Source of the DNA: CBDCIS01 sp965217565
GTDB lineage: Bacteria; Chloroflexota; Dehalococcoidia; Lucifugimonadales; CATOSD01
Reading direction: 5' to 3'
Length of the DNA stretch: 64,000 nt
Assembly: GCA_965217565.1 (NCBI GenBank)
Contig: CBDCIS010000002.1
Location: 248,001-312,000 of the forward strand
Below are positions 8,111-16,181 of this stretch, one piece after another. Both the position numbers and the translations under genes were made by a program. Under the pieces are notes generated by a model that had not been told where the DNA came from, made no database searches, and saw only the letters and a program-made list of their open reading frames with translations. Within the stretch, counting starts at the first letter, position 1; every line of letters starts with the position of its first letter.

Positions 8111-8527
8111 ATGATAGATTACACCAAGTTCTGTATGTCCCTGAAACATCTTGAGGCACAGCACGAAAACTACAAGACCCTTGACACTTCGCTGCCCAGC
8201 CTTATCCAGGAAGCCGTGGCCGAGTCGGTCATCCAACGCTTTGAGACCTGCTACGATACGCTATGGAAGGTGTTGAAACGCCACCTGGCCCAAGAGTTGG
8301 GCATTCCGAACACGCCCAACAGCCCCAAACCCATCTTCAAACTGGCTTATCAGAACGGCTTGCTGCGCTCCGGTTGTGAGCAATGGCTTCGCTACGCCGA
8401 CGCCCGTGTCGCCACAGCTCACGACTACAGCGGGGAGAAGGCAAAGGCCAGCCTGCAAATCATGGGCGATTTCATCGGGGGCGCCATTGACCTCTACAAG
8501 GCGATGAGCGGTACCTCATGGGAGTGA
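8111..8527 (+). CDS. HI0074-family nucleotidyltransferase substrate-binding protein
   Basis: 138 residues, all-helical, starting MIDYTKFCMSLKHLEAQ, with ESVIQRFETCYDTLWKVLKRHL and the C-terminal RVATAHDYSGEKA typical of the HI0074/PF08780 family. These proteins pair with minimal nucleotidyltransferases encoded next door and behave like HEPN/MNT-type toxin-antitoxin modules. The downstream MNT gene overlaps it by 10 bases, so the two are co-translated. ATG 8111 is preceded by GGGGAGGG. Which partner is toxic is not visible from sequence. Confidence 0.8.
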   Translation: MIDYTKFCMSLKHLEAQHENYKTLDTSLPSLIQEAVAESVIQRFETCYDTLWKVLKRHLAQELGIPNTPNSPKPIFKLAYQNGLLRSGCEQWLRYADARVATAHDYSGEKAKASLQIMGDFIGGAIDLYKAMSGTSWE

Positions 8528-8856
8528 ACGACGCCCTTGACCTCACCCCCGAACAGGTCGAAATGGTCCGTGGTCTGCTGCGAACACACTTGCCAGACAC
8601 TACGGTTTGGGCCTACGGCTCTCGTGTTACCGGAAAGGCCAATCGCTACTCGGACCTGGACCTCGTCACGTTCGCGCCCGCCGCTCACACGAGGCAGGTG
8701 GCCGAGTTGAGGGACGCCTTCGACGAGAGCAATCTTCCCTTCCGAGTGGACCTGTTCGTCTGGGACGAAGTCCCGTTCTCTTTCCACCCGTACATCAGGC
8801 TATCCCACGTCGTGTTGCAAGAGTCTGCCACCGGTGGAGTGCAGCAGCGCGCGTGA
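8518..8856 (+). CDS. Minimal nucleotidyltransferase (MNT)
   Basis: 112 residues of the polymerase-beta superfamily. WAYGSRVTGKANRYSDLDLVTF contains the G-S-R-x-x-G and D-L-D motifs that bind NTP and two metals, and FRVDLFVWDEV supplies the third carboxylate. It is short, as MNT partners of HI0074 or HEPN proteins are, and overlaps the upstream gene by 10 bases. It may transfer AMP or another nucleotide to its partner or to RNA. Acquisition as a small defence or addiction module is plausible. Confidence 0.85.
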   Translation: MGVNDALDLTPEQVEMVRGLLRTHLPDTTVWAYGSRVTGKANRYSDLDLVTFAPAAHTRQVAELRDAFDESNLPFRVDLFVWDEVPFSFHPYIRLSHVVLQESATGGVQQRA

Positions 8857-8911
8857 ACGCCGCCGCAAGCTTCTTCCGCTTGTGAGGGACGCCTTCAACG
8901 GGAGCATACCC

Positions 8912-10528
8912 CTATACTATCTCCATTGGCTTGAACATACACCCCTCCACGAAAATATCGAAGAAGTCGGGCGTGGTTTCAAGTTCGACGTGTTCCACAC
9001 GGCGCGTCAGCCCCTCGATTGTGCGGCGCATTTCGCCTGAGAGGAGCATGATCGTCGCACCCTCGAGCGAGGCGTTCCCGACTTTGGCTATCCTCTCAGG
9101 TGGCAGGTTGGCGATGAAACCTATGGCAACGGCGTTATCCACGTTCACGTAGTTGGCGAATCCACCAGCCAGACACAGTCTCGAAATCGCCTCCGGCGAG
9201 ACGCCGTACTGCCGAAGGACGATATACTGTCCCGCGTAGTTGGCGGACTTGGCCTGGGCGAGGGCGCTGATGTCCGCCCTGGACAGCGACATCCGGTATT
9301 CCGGCGCGAAATAGAATTCATTGCCGCCATCTTGGAACGCCCCCAGTTCACTCATCAGTCCGGCGCGTCTCAGTTCGGCGAGCAGATCGACGAGTCCGGA
9401 GCCACAGATGCCCTGCGGCTGGGCATGGCCGATTGTGCGATAGGCGACTTGCCGGTCGTTGAGGGTTATGGACTCTATGGCGCCGTCGTAGCCGGGCATA
9501 CCATAGGTCACCTGGCCGCCCTCGAAGGCGGGTCCGGCGGGACAGGACGCCGCCAGCATCCTGTGCCGGTTGCCCACGACGACCTCCGTGTTGGTGCCAA
9601 CGTCCACCAGCATCATCACCTCGTCTTCCTCATCGATTCCCACGGCAAGCAGGTCGGCGGCAACGTCGGCGCCAACATGACAGCCGATGAGCGGCCCTCC
9701 GTACACGTTGGCCTCCGGGAACACTCGCAGGCCAAGCTCTTTCGCCTTGACGTTGAGCGTGGTGCTGGAACGAGCGCCCGACTCCACCTCGAGCTGGGTG
9801 GCCGACTTGTAGGGCTTCTCGCCTATGCTCTGGACGTCTATTCCAAAGAAGATGTCCCGCATGGTGGCGTTGCCAACGACGACTATCTCGTATATCAGCC
9901 TGCGGTGAAATGCGAGGCGGCGCGCCATGTCCCCAATCTCGAAGTTGACGGAAGAGAGGATGACCTGCCGGAGTTGACCCTTGTATGGCCCGCCGTCGTA
10001 GGAGATGCGGTGCATGATGTCGCTGCCGCCGAAGCGCTGCGGGTTCTCGAACGACGCGGTATAGACGACCACGCCGCTTTCGAGATCCACGAGGTTGAGA
10101 ACGACTGTGGTGGTCCCGGCATCGATGGCAAGGCCGTACATCGCCCCCCGGTAGTCATCGATGCGCCTGCCCTCGAAGTAAATGCCATCGCCGCGCCGCG
10201 TGGTTAACGGGTCCGGCTTGACACTGCGCCGCGTGGAAGCGGTCAGAATCCTGGGCTGGCGGCGAAGAAGGGCGAACTCGACGCCAGCATCAGGGTCGAG
10301 CACGATTGCCTGGCAGGCGAGCCGGTAGTTCTCGCGCAGAAAGCTCTCCGCCGGGGTGGCCGCGTTAAGCCCCTCCGTGCCACGCTTCACCTCGACGATG
10401 CACTCGTGGCACTCGCCATTCCTGCCGCAAGAGGTTGGAACCCTAACTCTGAGCGAGTCGGCGTAGTCGAAGACGGATTTGCCAACGACGGAATCCAACC
10501 GTTGCCGCCCATGAAAAACAGGACTCAT
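8912..10528 (-). CDS. RACo-like corrinoid-protein reductive activator (2Fe-2S ferredoxin plus ASKHA ATPase)
   Basis: 538 residues. The N-terminus is a plant-type [2Fe-2S] ferredoxin domain with cysteines at 34, 40, 43 and 72 (C-x5-C-x2-C...C). From about residue 125 it is an ASKHA ATPase of the RACo/RamA type: YGLAIDAGTTTVVLNLVDLE (phosphate loop), LVDVGTNTEVVVG, and CGSGLVDLLAEL. Such proteins use ATP and low-potential electrons to reduce inactive Co(II) corrinoid to Co(I) in methyltransferase systems. The neighbouring corrinoid protein fits that role. ATG at 10528; transcribed after the corrinoid and Cys-rich genes. Confidence 0.85.
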   Translation of the reverse strand: MSPVFHGRQRLDSVVGKSVFDYADSLRVRVPTSCGRNGECHECIVEVKRGTEGLNAATPAESFLRENYRLACQAIVLDPDAGVEFALLRRQPRILTASTRRSVKPDPLTTRRGDGIYFEGRRIDDYRGAMYGLAIDAGTTTVVLNLVDLESGVVVYTASFENPQRFGGSDIMHRISYDGGPYKGQLRQVILSSVNFEIGDMARRLAFHRRLIYEIVVVGNATMRDIFFGIDVQSIGEKPYKSATQLEVESGARSSTTLNVKAKELGLRVFPEANVYGGPLIGCHVGADVAADLLAVGIDEEDEVMMLVDVGTNTEVVVGNRHRMLAASCPAGPAFEGGQVTYGMPGYDGAIESITLNDRQVAYRTIGHAQPQGICGSGLVDLLAELRRAGLMSELGAFQDGGNEFYFAPEYRMSLSRADISALAQAKSANYAGQYIVLRQYGVSPEAISRLCLAGGFANYVNVDNAVAIGFIANLPPERIAKVGNASLEGATIMLLSGEMRRTIEGLTRRVEHVELETTPDFFDIFVEGCMFKPMEIV

Positions 10529-10570
10529 AGCGGAATCGCGATTCGCTGGCCACTGACCACCGATGAGTGA

Positions 10571-10837
10571 TTACTGATCACCACCCACCATCCACGCGCT
10601 CCGGTAGTCCAGATGGTCGCTGCCTGTGCACAAGGGAAGCTCGCCCGGGGGCTTGTCGCGGAGTTGATTGCGGCAGCCGAAGTTGGCAGTGCAGCGGTCG
10701 TTCGTGTTCTTGTACGGACAACGCCGCGTGGAGACCTCGTTCACGGTCTCCGACATCTCCTTGAAGATGCCGTAGAGCCGGGCCATGCTCGCCCGGTAGC
10801 GCTCTTTGTCAACCGGCTGACTCACCTGGCAGGCCAT
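10571..10837 (-). CDS. Small cysteine-rich protein of the corrinoid operon
   Basis: 88 residues, not a family I can name. Four cysteines in a C-x8-C-x5-C-x14-C pattern (CPYKNTNDRC, then CTANFGC, then LCTG), plus one near the N-terminus, suggest a metal or Fe-S site. The N-terminal half is helical (DKERYRASMARLYGIFKEMS). Its ATG overlaps the stop of the corrinoid protein gene (TGATG), so it is translationally coupled to it and probably works with it, for example in electron delivery to the corrinoid. This role is inference. Confidence 0.6.
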   Translation of the reverse strand: MACQVSQPVDKERYRASMARLYGIFKEMSETVNEVSTRRCPYKNTNDRCTANFGCRNQLRDKPPGELPLCTGSDHLDYRSAWMVGGDQ

Positions 10838-11610
10838 CAGTCGGTGGTCGCGGCCGGCACCGGCCGCTTCGCCGAAAAGTCCTCGACGTCCAGAAGCCGC
10901 CGGGCGAGCTCGACGCAGTCGATGGCGTCTTTGCCGTAGCCGTCCGCGCCCATGTCGTCGGCGAACTCATGGGAGACGGGCGCGCCTCCCACCATGATCT
11001 TGACCATATCGCGCAGACCGGCCTCCTCGAAGGCGTCTATGGTCTTGCCCATGTTGGGCATGGTGGTGGTGAGCAACGCCGACATCCCCAGCAACTGGGC
11101 GTCGTTTTCCATAACCGCGTCTATGAACTCGTCCGGCTTGGTGTCCACGCCAAGGTCGAGGACGCTGAACCCGGCCCCTCTCAGCATCATGATGCACAGA
11201 TTCTTGCCGATGTCGTGGAGGTCCCCCTTCACGGTGCCCATGATGACGGTGCCAATAGGCTCGATGCCAGACGCCGAGAGGATCGGCTCGACGTGGGCCA
11301 TGCCAGCCTTCATGGCGCGAGCCGCGACCAGCACCTCCGGCACGAAGATGACGTTGTCGCGGAACTTTATTCCGACGATGGCCATACCGGCTATCAGCCC
11401 GTCGTCAAGGATGGTGTTGGCGGAGAAGCCCCTATCCAGTGCTTGAGTGGTAAGGCGGTCAACCTCGTGGTGGTTCCCCACGATGAGGTTGTAGCTGATG
11501 TCTTGCATCAGCGGGTCGGCGTCGTCCCACTGCGCGCGTATGTGCTTCTGCTCGAACGCCTTGGTAACGTATCCAAGCTCGCGTTCGAGCCCATCGTGGC
11601 CTACCGGCAT
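10837..11610 (-). CDS. Corrinoid (B12-binding) methyl-carrier protein
   Basis: 257 residues. The N-terminal third is a helical cap (B12-binding-2 type), followed by the Rossmann cobalamin domain with GDLHDIGKNL, whose D-x-H-x-x-G motif provides the axial histidine (H132). DLGVDTKPDEFIDAV and LGMSALLTTTMPNM complete the cobalamin site, matching MtbC/MttC-like methyltransferase carriers. A cognate substrate methyltransferase is not present within the window, though upstream bases are non-coding for about 490 bases. It should shuttle methyl groups between a methylated substrate and tetrahydrofolate or a related acceptor in the cytoplasm. Confidence 0.85.
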   Translation of the reverse strand: MPVGHDGLERELGYVTKAFEQKHIRAQWDDADPLMQDISYNLIVGNHHEVDRLTTQALDRGFSANTILDDGLIAGMAIVGIKFRDNVIFVPEVLVAARAMKAGMAHVEPILSASGIEPIGTVIMGTVKGDLHDIGKNLCIMMLRGAGFSVLDLGVDTKPDEFIDAVMENDAQLLGMSALLTTTMPNMGKTIDAFEEAGLRDMVKIMVGGAPVSHEFADDMGADGYGKDAIDCVELARRLLDVEDFSAKRPVPAATTD

Positions 11611-11818
11611 GTCAAACGCTCCCTACAGTTGAGGGCGCTATCCCAGAGCACCCCAAACGATTCTAACAGGTAATGCAGGGCCATTCCACATCTCTGAGGC
11701 CATGCTTTGCCACGCGAGAACGCCGCTTGTAAGTGTTTGTGCGATTACCCAGTTGGTGAAAGACGAACATGACACGTCGTCCGCAGTTTCCTACACGGCG
11801 CCGGTCACCCACCCCCTA

Positions 11819-11892
11819 ACCCCCTCCCGTCAAGGGCGGGGGAACTTTCGCGCCCCGACCCCTTCGCGTCAAGGGCGGGGGAATCTTGCGGC
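11819..11892. repeat. Two tandem GC-rich palindromic units
   Basis: Two adjacent units of about 37 bases share CGTCAAGGGCGGGGGAA and each can fold into a GC-rich hairpin. A 13-bp tandem duplication (GATGTTGGCCTAC twice) follows at 11919-11944. Nothing coding lies in the gap 11611-12102 apart from these repeats and the purF promoter. Confidence 0.55.
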
Positions 11893-11949
11893 TCAGCCGC
11901 TCTATGCTTCATTTCAAGGATGTTGGCCTACGATGTTGGCCTACCAGGT

Positions 11950-12015
11950 TAGTCATTCCATGGCCTGGGTGCCCACAAGAGACGCTTCCGCGCATTCGCC
12001 CACCTACCAGATTGG
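11950..12015. repeat. Dispersed repeat family 3, copy 1
   Basis: The bases around GGTGCCCACAAGAGACGC and CACCTACCAGATTG align, with several mismatches and one small gap, to 18492-18557 (GGCGCCCACGAGGGACGC, CACCTACTAGATTG). Both copies are non-coding and lie upstream of housekeeping genes. Confidence 0.5.
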
Positions 12016-12039
12016 CGCAGCATCCTCGTCCTGCACGCA

Positions 12040-12069
12040 TTGACCCTCGCTCGCCAATGCCTTTATAAT
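12040..12069 (+). promoter_or_regulatory. Promoter of the purine operon
   Basis: TTGACC (12040-12045) and a perfect TATAAT (12064-12069) with an 18-base spacer, 33 bases before the purF start. A GGGGAG ribosome-binding site precedes the ATG by nine bases. Confidence 0.7.
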
Positions 12070-12102
12070 GCTATTGCCTGATTCAGATGGGGAGTGTAAA
12101 TC

Positions 12103-13551
12103 ATGGCTTTGAACCAGCACGCGCCTCACTCGAAATCAGAACCCACGAACACCTCCGAGGACGACTTGCGCGAAGCATGTGGTGTCGTTGGCGTTTACTC
12201 GCGCGGCGAGGACGTGGCGCGGGTGGCGTTCTTCGGGCTGTACGCTCTGCAACACCGGGGGCAGGAGAGCGTGGGGATATCCGCCGGCGATGGCGAGCGG
12301 ATTCGCGTGCGCACAGCCATGGGCCTCGTGGGGCAGGCGTTCCAGGATGAAGAGCTTGCCTACATGCCCGGACACGTGGCGGTAGGCCACACCCGATACT
12401 CTACCACCGGCTCGAGCCAGCTTTGCAACGCGCAGCCGACACTCTCCAAGGGCCCTGGCGTCGAGCTTGCGCTGGCCCACAACGGCAATGTCATCAACGC
12501 CCTCGAACTGAAGGAAGAGCTTGCCGCCGCCGGCTGCCGATTCTCTTCGACCAGCGACTCCGAGATCATCGCCCACCTCATGTCGAACGCCCCCGCCACG
12601 TCGTGGGGAGAGCGCATATCCTACTGCATGCGCCGTCTGAGGGGCGCCTACTCCCTGGCCGTCATGACCAAAGACGCGCTCATCGGCATCCGCGACCCCA
12701 TGGGCGTGCGTCCGCTATGTATAGGCAAGCTCGACGATGGATGGGTGATCGCGTCGGAGACGTGCGCTCTCGACCACGTCGGGGCGGAATACGTCAGAGA
12801 GGTGGAGCCGGGCGAGGCCGTGCTGATAGACCACGAGGGCCTGCGCACCATATACCAGCGCGAGCCTGAACCCCGCTCGGCGATGTGCATATTCGAGCAC
12901 ATCTACTTCGCGCGGCCCGACAGTTTCCTCACCGGCAAACTGGTTTACAGCAGCCGCCAGGCGATGGGGGCGGAGCTCGCCAAGGAGCACCCGGTGGACG
13001 CCGACCTGGTTATCGGCGTCCCCGATTCGGCTACCGCGGCGGCAGTGGGCTACTCCCAGCAATCGGGCATTCCCTACGGCGAAGGGCTGGTAAAGAACCG
13101 CTACGCGGGGCGCACGTTCATTCTCCCGGACCAGCGCCAGAGAGACCTGGGAGTTCGCCGAAAGCTGAATCCCCTCCCAGATTTGATCAGGGGCAAACGC
13201 CTGGTGGTGGTGGATGATAGCATCGTGCGAGGCACTACCACCCCGCACGTCGTCAGCCTGCTGAAACGTGGGGGAGTCAAGGAGATTCACCTGCGAATCT
13301 GCGCGCCGCCCATCATGTGGCCGTGTCACTACGGGGTTGACATGGCTACGCGCGCGGAGTTGGTGGCGTCCAATATGAGCGTCGAAGAGATACGCGAGTT
13401 CGTGGGCTCGGACTCCCTGGGTTACCTCAGCCACGAAGGGCTGCTGCGCGCCGTTGGCCTGGAAAGGAACAAGTTTTGCATGGCGTGCTTTACGGGCCGA
13501 TACCCCATTCCGGTGCAGCTTGAAATGGACAAGTTGGCCCTCGAGGTCTGA
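12103..13551 (+). CDS. purF: Amidophosphoribosyltransferase
   Basis: 482 residues. Catalyses the first step of purine synthesis, moving the glutamine amide nitrogen to PRPP. The N-terminal Ntn hydrolase domain starts at C26 (REACGVVGVY) after a 25-residue propeptide that must be cleaved. The PRPP loop is VVVDDSIVRGTTTPHVV near residue 370. Cysteines in ICAPPIMWPCHYG and FCMACF mark it as the Bacillus-type enzyme with a structural [4Fe-4S] cluster, so maturation needs iron and it is probably oxygen-sensitive. It leads an operon with purM, a Fic gene and purH. Confidence 0.95.
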   Translation: MALNQHAPHSKSEPTNTSEDDLREACGVVGVYSRGEDVARVAFFGLYALQHRGQESVGISAGDGERIRVRTAMGLVGQAFQDEELAYMPGHVAVGHTRYSTTGSSQLCNAQPTLSKGPGVELALAHNGNVINALELKEELAAAGCRFSSTSDSEIIAHLMSNAPATSWGERISYCMRRLRGAYSLAVMTKDALIGIRDPMGVRPLCIGKLDDGWVIASETCALDHVGAEYVREVEPGEAVLIDHEGLRTIYQREPEPRSAMCIFEHIYFARPDSFLTGKLVYSSRQAMGAELAKEHPVDADLVIGVPDSATAAAVGYSQQSGIPYGEGLVKNRYAGRTFILPDQRQRDLGVRRKLNPLPDLIRGKRLVVVDDSIVRGTTTPHVVSLLKRGGVKEIHLRICAPPIMWPCHYGVDMATRAELVASNMSVEEIREFVGSDSLGYLSHEGLLRAVGLERNKFCMACFTGRYPIPVQLEMDKLALEV

Positions 13552-13566
13552 GCCAACGACGGCGCG

Positions 13567-14622
13567 ATGCATCAGGCCATGACCAAGCAGACCTACACCG
13601 CGGCAGGGGTGGACCTCGAGGCCGCGCAGGACGTCAAGCGCCGCATTGGTTCAATCGTCGCTCCCACGCACGGGCCGGAGGTGCTTGGCGGCGTCGGCGG
13701 ATTTGGCGCGATGTACGAGCTCTCCGGCTACGACGAGCCGGTGTTGGTGTCGAGCGCGGACGGCGTGGGCACCAAGCTGAAGCTGGCCATCATGATGGAC
13801 CGCTACGACACCATCGGCGAAGACCTGGTCAACGCCTGCGTGAACGACGTTATCGTGAGCGGAGCCAAGCCCCTCTTCTTCCTCGACTACATAGCCCTCG
13901 GTGAGTTGCGTCCCAACGTCGTCGAGGCGCTGATAGAGGGAATGGCCCGTGCCTGCCAGGAAGTGGGCTGCGCGCTGATAGGCGGGGAGACGGCCCAGAT
14001 GCCCGGCCTGTACGCGAAAGACGACTTCGACTTGGCAGGCTTCGCGGTGGGCGTCGTAGAGAAGAGCGCGATGCTGGACGTCTCCAACGTGCGGGAGGGC
14101 GACGCGCTGGTTGGCATCCCCTCGAATGGCCTGCACACCAACGGCTACTCCCTCGTCCGCCACGCCCTGGCCTTGGGCGAAAACCCATCGCCGCTTCGGG
14201 AGCATCACCCCGAGCTGGGCGGCACGCTGGGAGACGCCTTGCTGACGCCGCATCCGTCCTACTACGGCGCCCTGCGCAGCGTCTTTCCGCTGGTTAAGGC
14301 CATGGCCCACATCACCGGTGGAGGACTCGTCGAAAATATACCCAGGGTACTTCCAGAAGGGTTGGCGGCTCACCTAGACAAGGCAACGTGGCTAACGCCG
14401 CCCATCTTCACTCTACTACAAGAGATGCGCGGCATCACGAGGGCGGAGATGTTCAGGGTGTTCAATATGGGCATCGGCATGGTCCTGGTCTGCGGCGTCT
14501 CGGAAAGCACGGGGGTCCTCGACGCGATACCGGAGGCAAGGCTCATCGGCAGGGTGGCGCGCGACACGGGCGAAGGGCGGGTGATGCTACTGACTCAACA
14601 AGAATATGGCGAGTATCGGTGA
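13567..14622 (+). CDS. purM: Phosphoribosylformylglycinamidine cyclo-ligase (AIR synthetase)
   Basis: 351 residues, the usual size. Closes the imidazole ring of AIR using ATP. Recognisable strings are YTAAGVDLEAAQDVKRRI at the N-terminus, LVSSADGVGTKLKLAIMM with the DGVGTK signature, VNDVIVSGAKPLFFLDY, and GLHTNGYSLVR plus HITGGGLVENIPRVLP in the ATP-binding half. It starts 15 bases after purF. Its TGA overlaps the ATG of the next gene (TGATG), an unrelated Fic protein. Confidence 0.95.
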   Translation: MHQAMTKQTYTAAGVDLEAAQDVKRRIGSIVAPTHGPEVLGGVGGFGAMYELSGYDEPVLVSSADGVGTKLKLAIMMDRYDTIGEDLVNACVNDVIVSGAKPLFFLDYIALGELRPNVVEALIEGMARACQEVGCALIGGETAQMPGLYAKDDFDLAGFAVGVVEKSAMLDVSNVREGDALVGIPSNGLHTNGYSLVRHALALGENPSPLREHHPELGGTLGDALLTPHPSYYGALRSVFPLVKAMAHITGGGLVENIPRVLPEGLAAHLDKATWLTPPIFTLLQEMRGITRAEMFRVFNMGIGMVLVCGVSESTGVLDAIPEARLIGRVARDTGEGRVMLLTQQEYGEYR

Positions 14623-16157
14623 TGATCTCGCATAAATGGCAGCCCATTCAATCGCTAGAGGCCGATTGCGGAGGCCACGACTTCGCCGAGATAGACTCGC
14701 TGCAAAAGCAGTGGATCGAGGTCAAGGAGGAAGCAGAAGACCTGGAAGAGCGAGCCTTTGAGGAGTTTACGGAGAGGTTGCTCCGTAGTTGGGCAATCGA
14801 AACGGGCATAATCGAGGGCCTCTACACCGTGAGCGAAGGAGTCACGCATACTCTGATCGAAAAGGGACTCTCCGCTGAGTACGTCGAAAAGACCTCAACG
14901 GACAAAGACCCACTGGAGTTGGTCGAGATTCTGAAGTCCCATCGCTCCACCATCGACTTTGTCTATCAGTGGATTCGAGAAGGTCAACCGCTAACCAAGT
15001 GGTTCATTTGCGCCGTTCACCAGGCCGTTACCGCCCGGCAGATCACCTATCAGGCCGTCAGTCAGTTCGGTGACAGGTTCGAGACCGAACTACACAGGGG
15101 CGAATTCAGGAAGTACCCCAACAATCCAACGAGACCAGACGGAGCGTTGCACGAGTACTGTCCTCCCGAGCAGGTGGAGAGCGAATTGGACAACCTCATC
15201 TTCTGGTATGAGTCGCGACGAGAAGCGGGCGCTCATCCGCTTCTCATGGCGGCTTGGCTGCACCACAGGTTTACGCAGATCCACCCGTTTGAGGATGGCA
15301 ATGGGAGGGTTGCGCGCGCGCTGCTGACGTGGCACCTGGTTCGTGAAGATTTCCTGCCTATCGTTATTCACAGGGACATTAGGTCCCAGTACATCGACGC
15401 GCTCGAGGGGGCTGACTTAGGCAGTATGGCCACGCTCGTTGAGTTGATGGTCAGGCTGGAGAAGGACACAATCATGCAGGCCCTAAAGGCCGGCGAGCCT
15501 GAGCCGGCGCTGGCCCAGGAGGCAAACCTGGTAGCGCAGGTTATAGATCACATCGCAGACAGGGTCGCGCGCAGGCGTAGGGCGACTGCCGAGCGGATGC
15601 GGAGAGTCAATGATGTTGCGCTGAATTTGCGGGATAGGGGCGAACGCTCCCTCGACCGGTTAGCCCAGGAGGCAAGCGTGGGTCTGAGAGAAAAGGCAGG
15701 TATCAGCGTCTCCCCTTACGTCGAAAGCGGCGGCCCGGACAGCGCAAATGAACACTGGTATAGACACCAGATTTCTCGCGCCGCGGACGAGTCGGGCTAC
15801 TGGGCAAACCTCACCGAGCGCAAGTATTTTGTCAAGCTGACGTTGAATCCCTCTCCAGGCTCTCGAACCCCGCGACTTGTCCTCGTGATTTCTCTGCATC
15901 ACGTGGGCCGCCAGCTTACCGGTATTATGGTAGCCGCCCCTTTCGTGGAGATCGAACACAGTTCCCGCGAGTACAACCCGTATGACGCGCCACAAGCAGG
16001 GACGCCAGAACTCTTCAGCGGCCTCGGAGTTAGCCCGTTCACGTTCACCTGTCAGGACTCGGCCGAGGCCCTAACTCCCAGGTTTTCCAAATGGGCCGAG
16101 CAGTGCTTCAGTGTCGCCCTCAGAACCTGGGGGGAGTACCTTGATGCGGCTAGTTAG
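14622..16157 (+). CDS. Fic-domain protein (probable AMP transferase)
   Basis: 511 residues. The canonical Fic core HPFEDGNGRVARALL is at residues 221-235 (catalytic H221). An N-terminal T-G-I-I-E-G at 61-66 matches the (S/T)xxxE(G/N) inhibitory helix, so it is of the class that carries its own inhibitor. The C-terminal 250 residues after the Fic fold are not recognised and include a coiled region (ARRRRATAERMRRVNDV). Fic enzymes transfer AMP from ATP to hydroxyl side chains. The start at ATG 14622 overlaps the purM stop, giving translational coupling inside a purine operon. The target is unknown. Confidence 0.85.
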   Translation: MISHKWQPIQSLEADCGGHDFAEIDSLQKQWIEVKEEAEDLEERAFEEFTERLLRSWAIETGIIEGLYTVSEGVTHTLIEKGLSAEYVEKTSTDKDPLELVEILKSHRSTIDFVYQWIREGQPLTKWFICAVHQAVTARQITYQAVSQFGDRFETELHRGEFRKYPNNPTRPDGALHEYCPPEQVESELDNLIFWYESRREAGAHPLLMAAWLHHRFTQIHPFEDGNGRVARALLTWHLVREDFLPIVIHRDIRSQYIDALEGADLGSMATLVELMVRLEKDTIMQALKAGEPEPALAQEANLVAQVIDHIADRVARRRRATAERMRRVNDVALNLRDRGERSLDRLAQEASVGLREKAGISVSPYVESGGPDSANEHWYRHQISRAADESGYWANLTERKYFVKLTLNPSPGSRTPRLVLVISLHHVGRQLTGIMVAAPFVEIEHSSREYNPYDAPQAGTPELFSGLGVSPFTFTCQDSAEALTPRFSKWAEQCFSVALRTWGEYLDAAS

Positions 16158-16181
16158 CGACAAGCGATTAGGAGAAATTAG

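Noticed and set aside
11819..11892. Possible CRISPR-like array
   Set aside because: Only two units, palindromic and with no spacers.
11611..12039. Cobalamin riboswitch upstream of the corrinoid operon
   Set aside because: No recognisable B12 box or matching architecture was seen.
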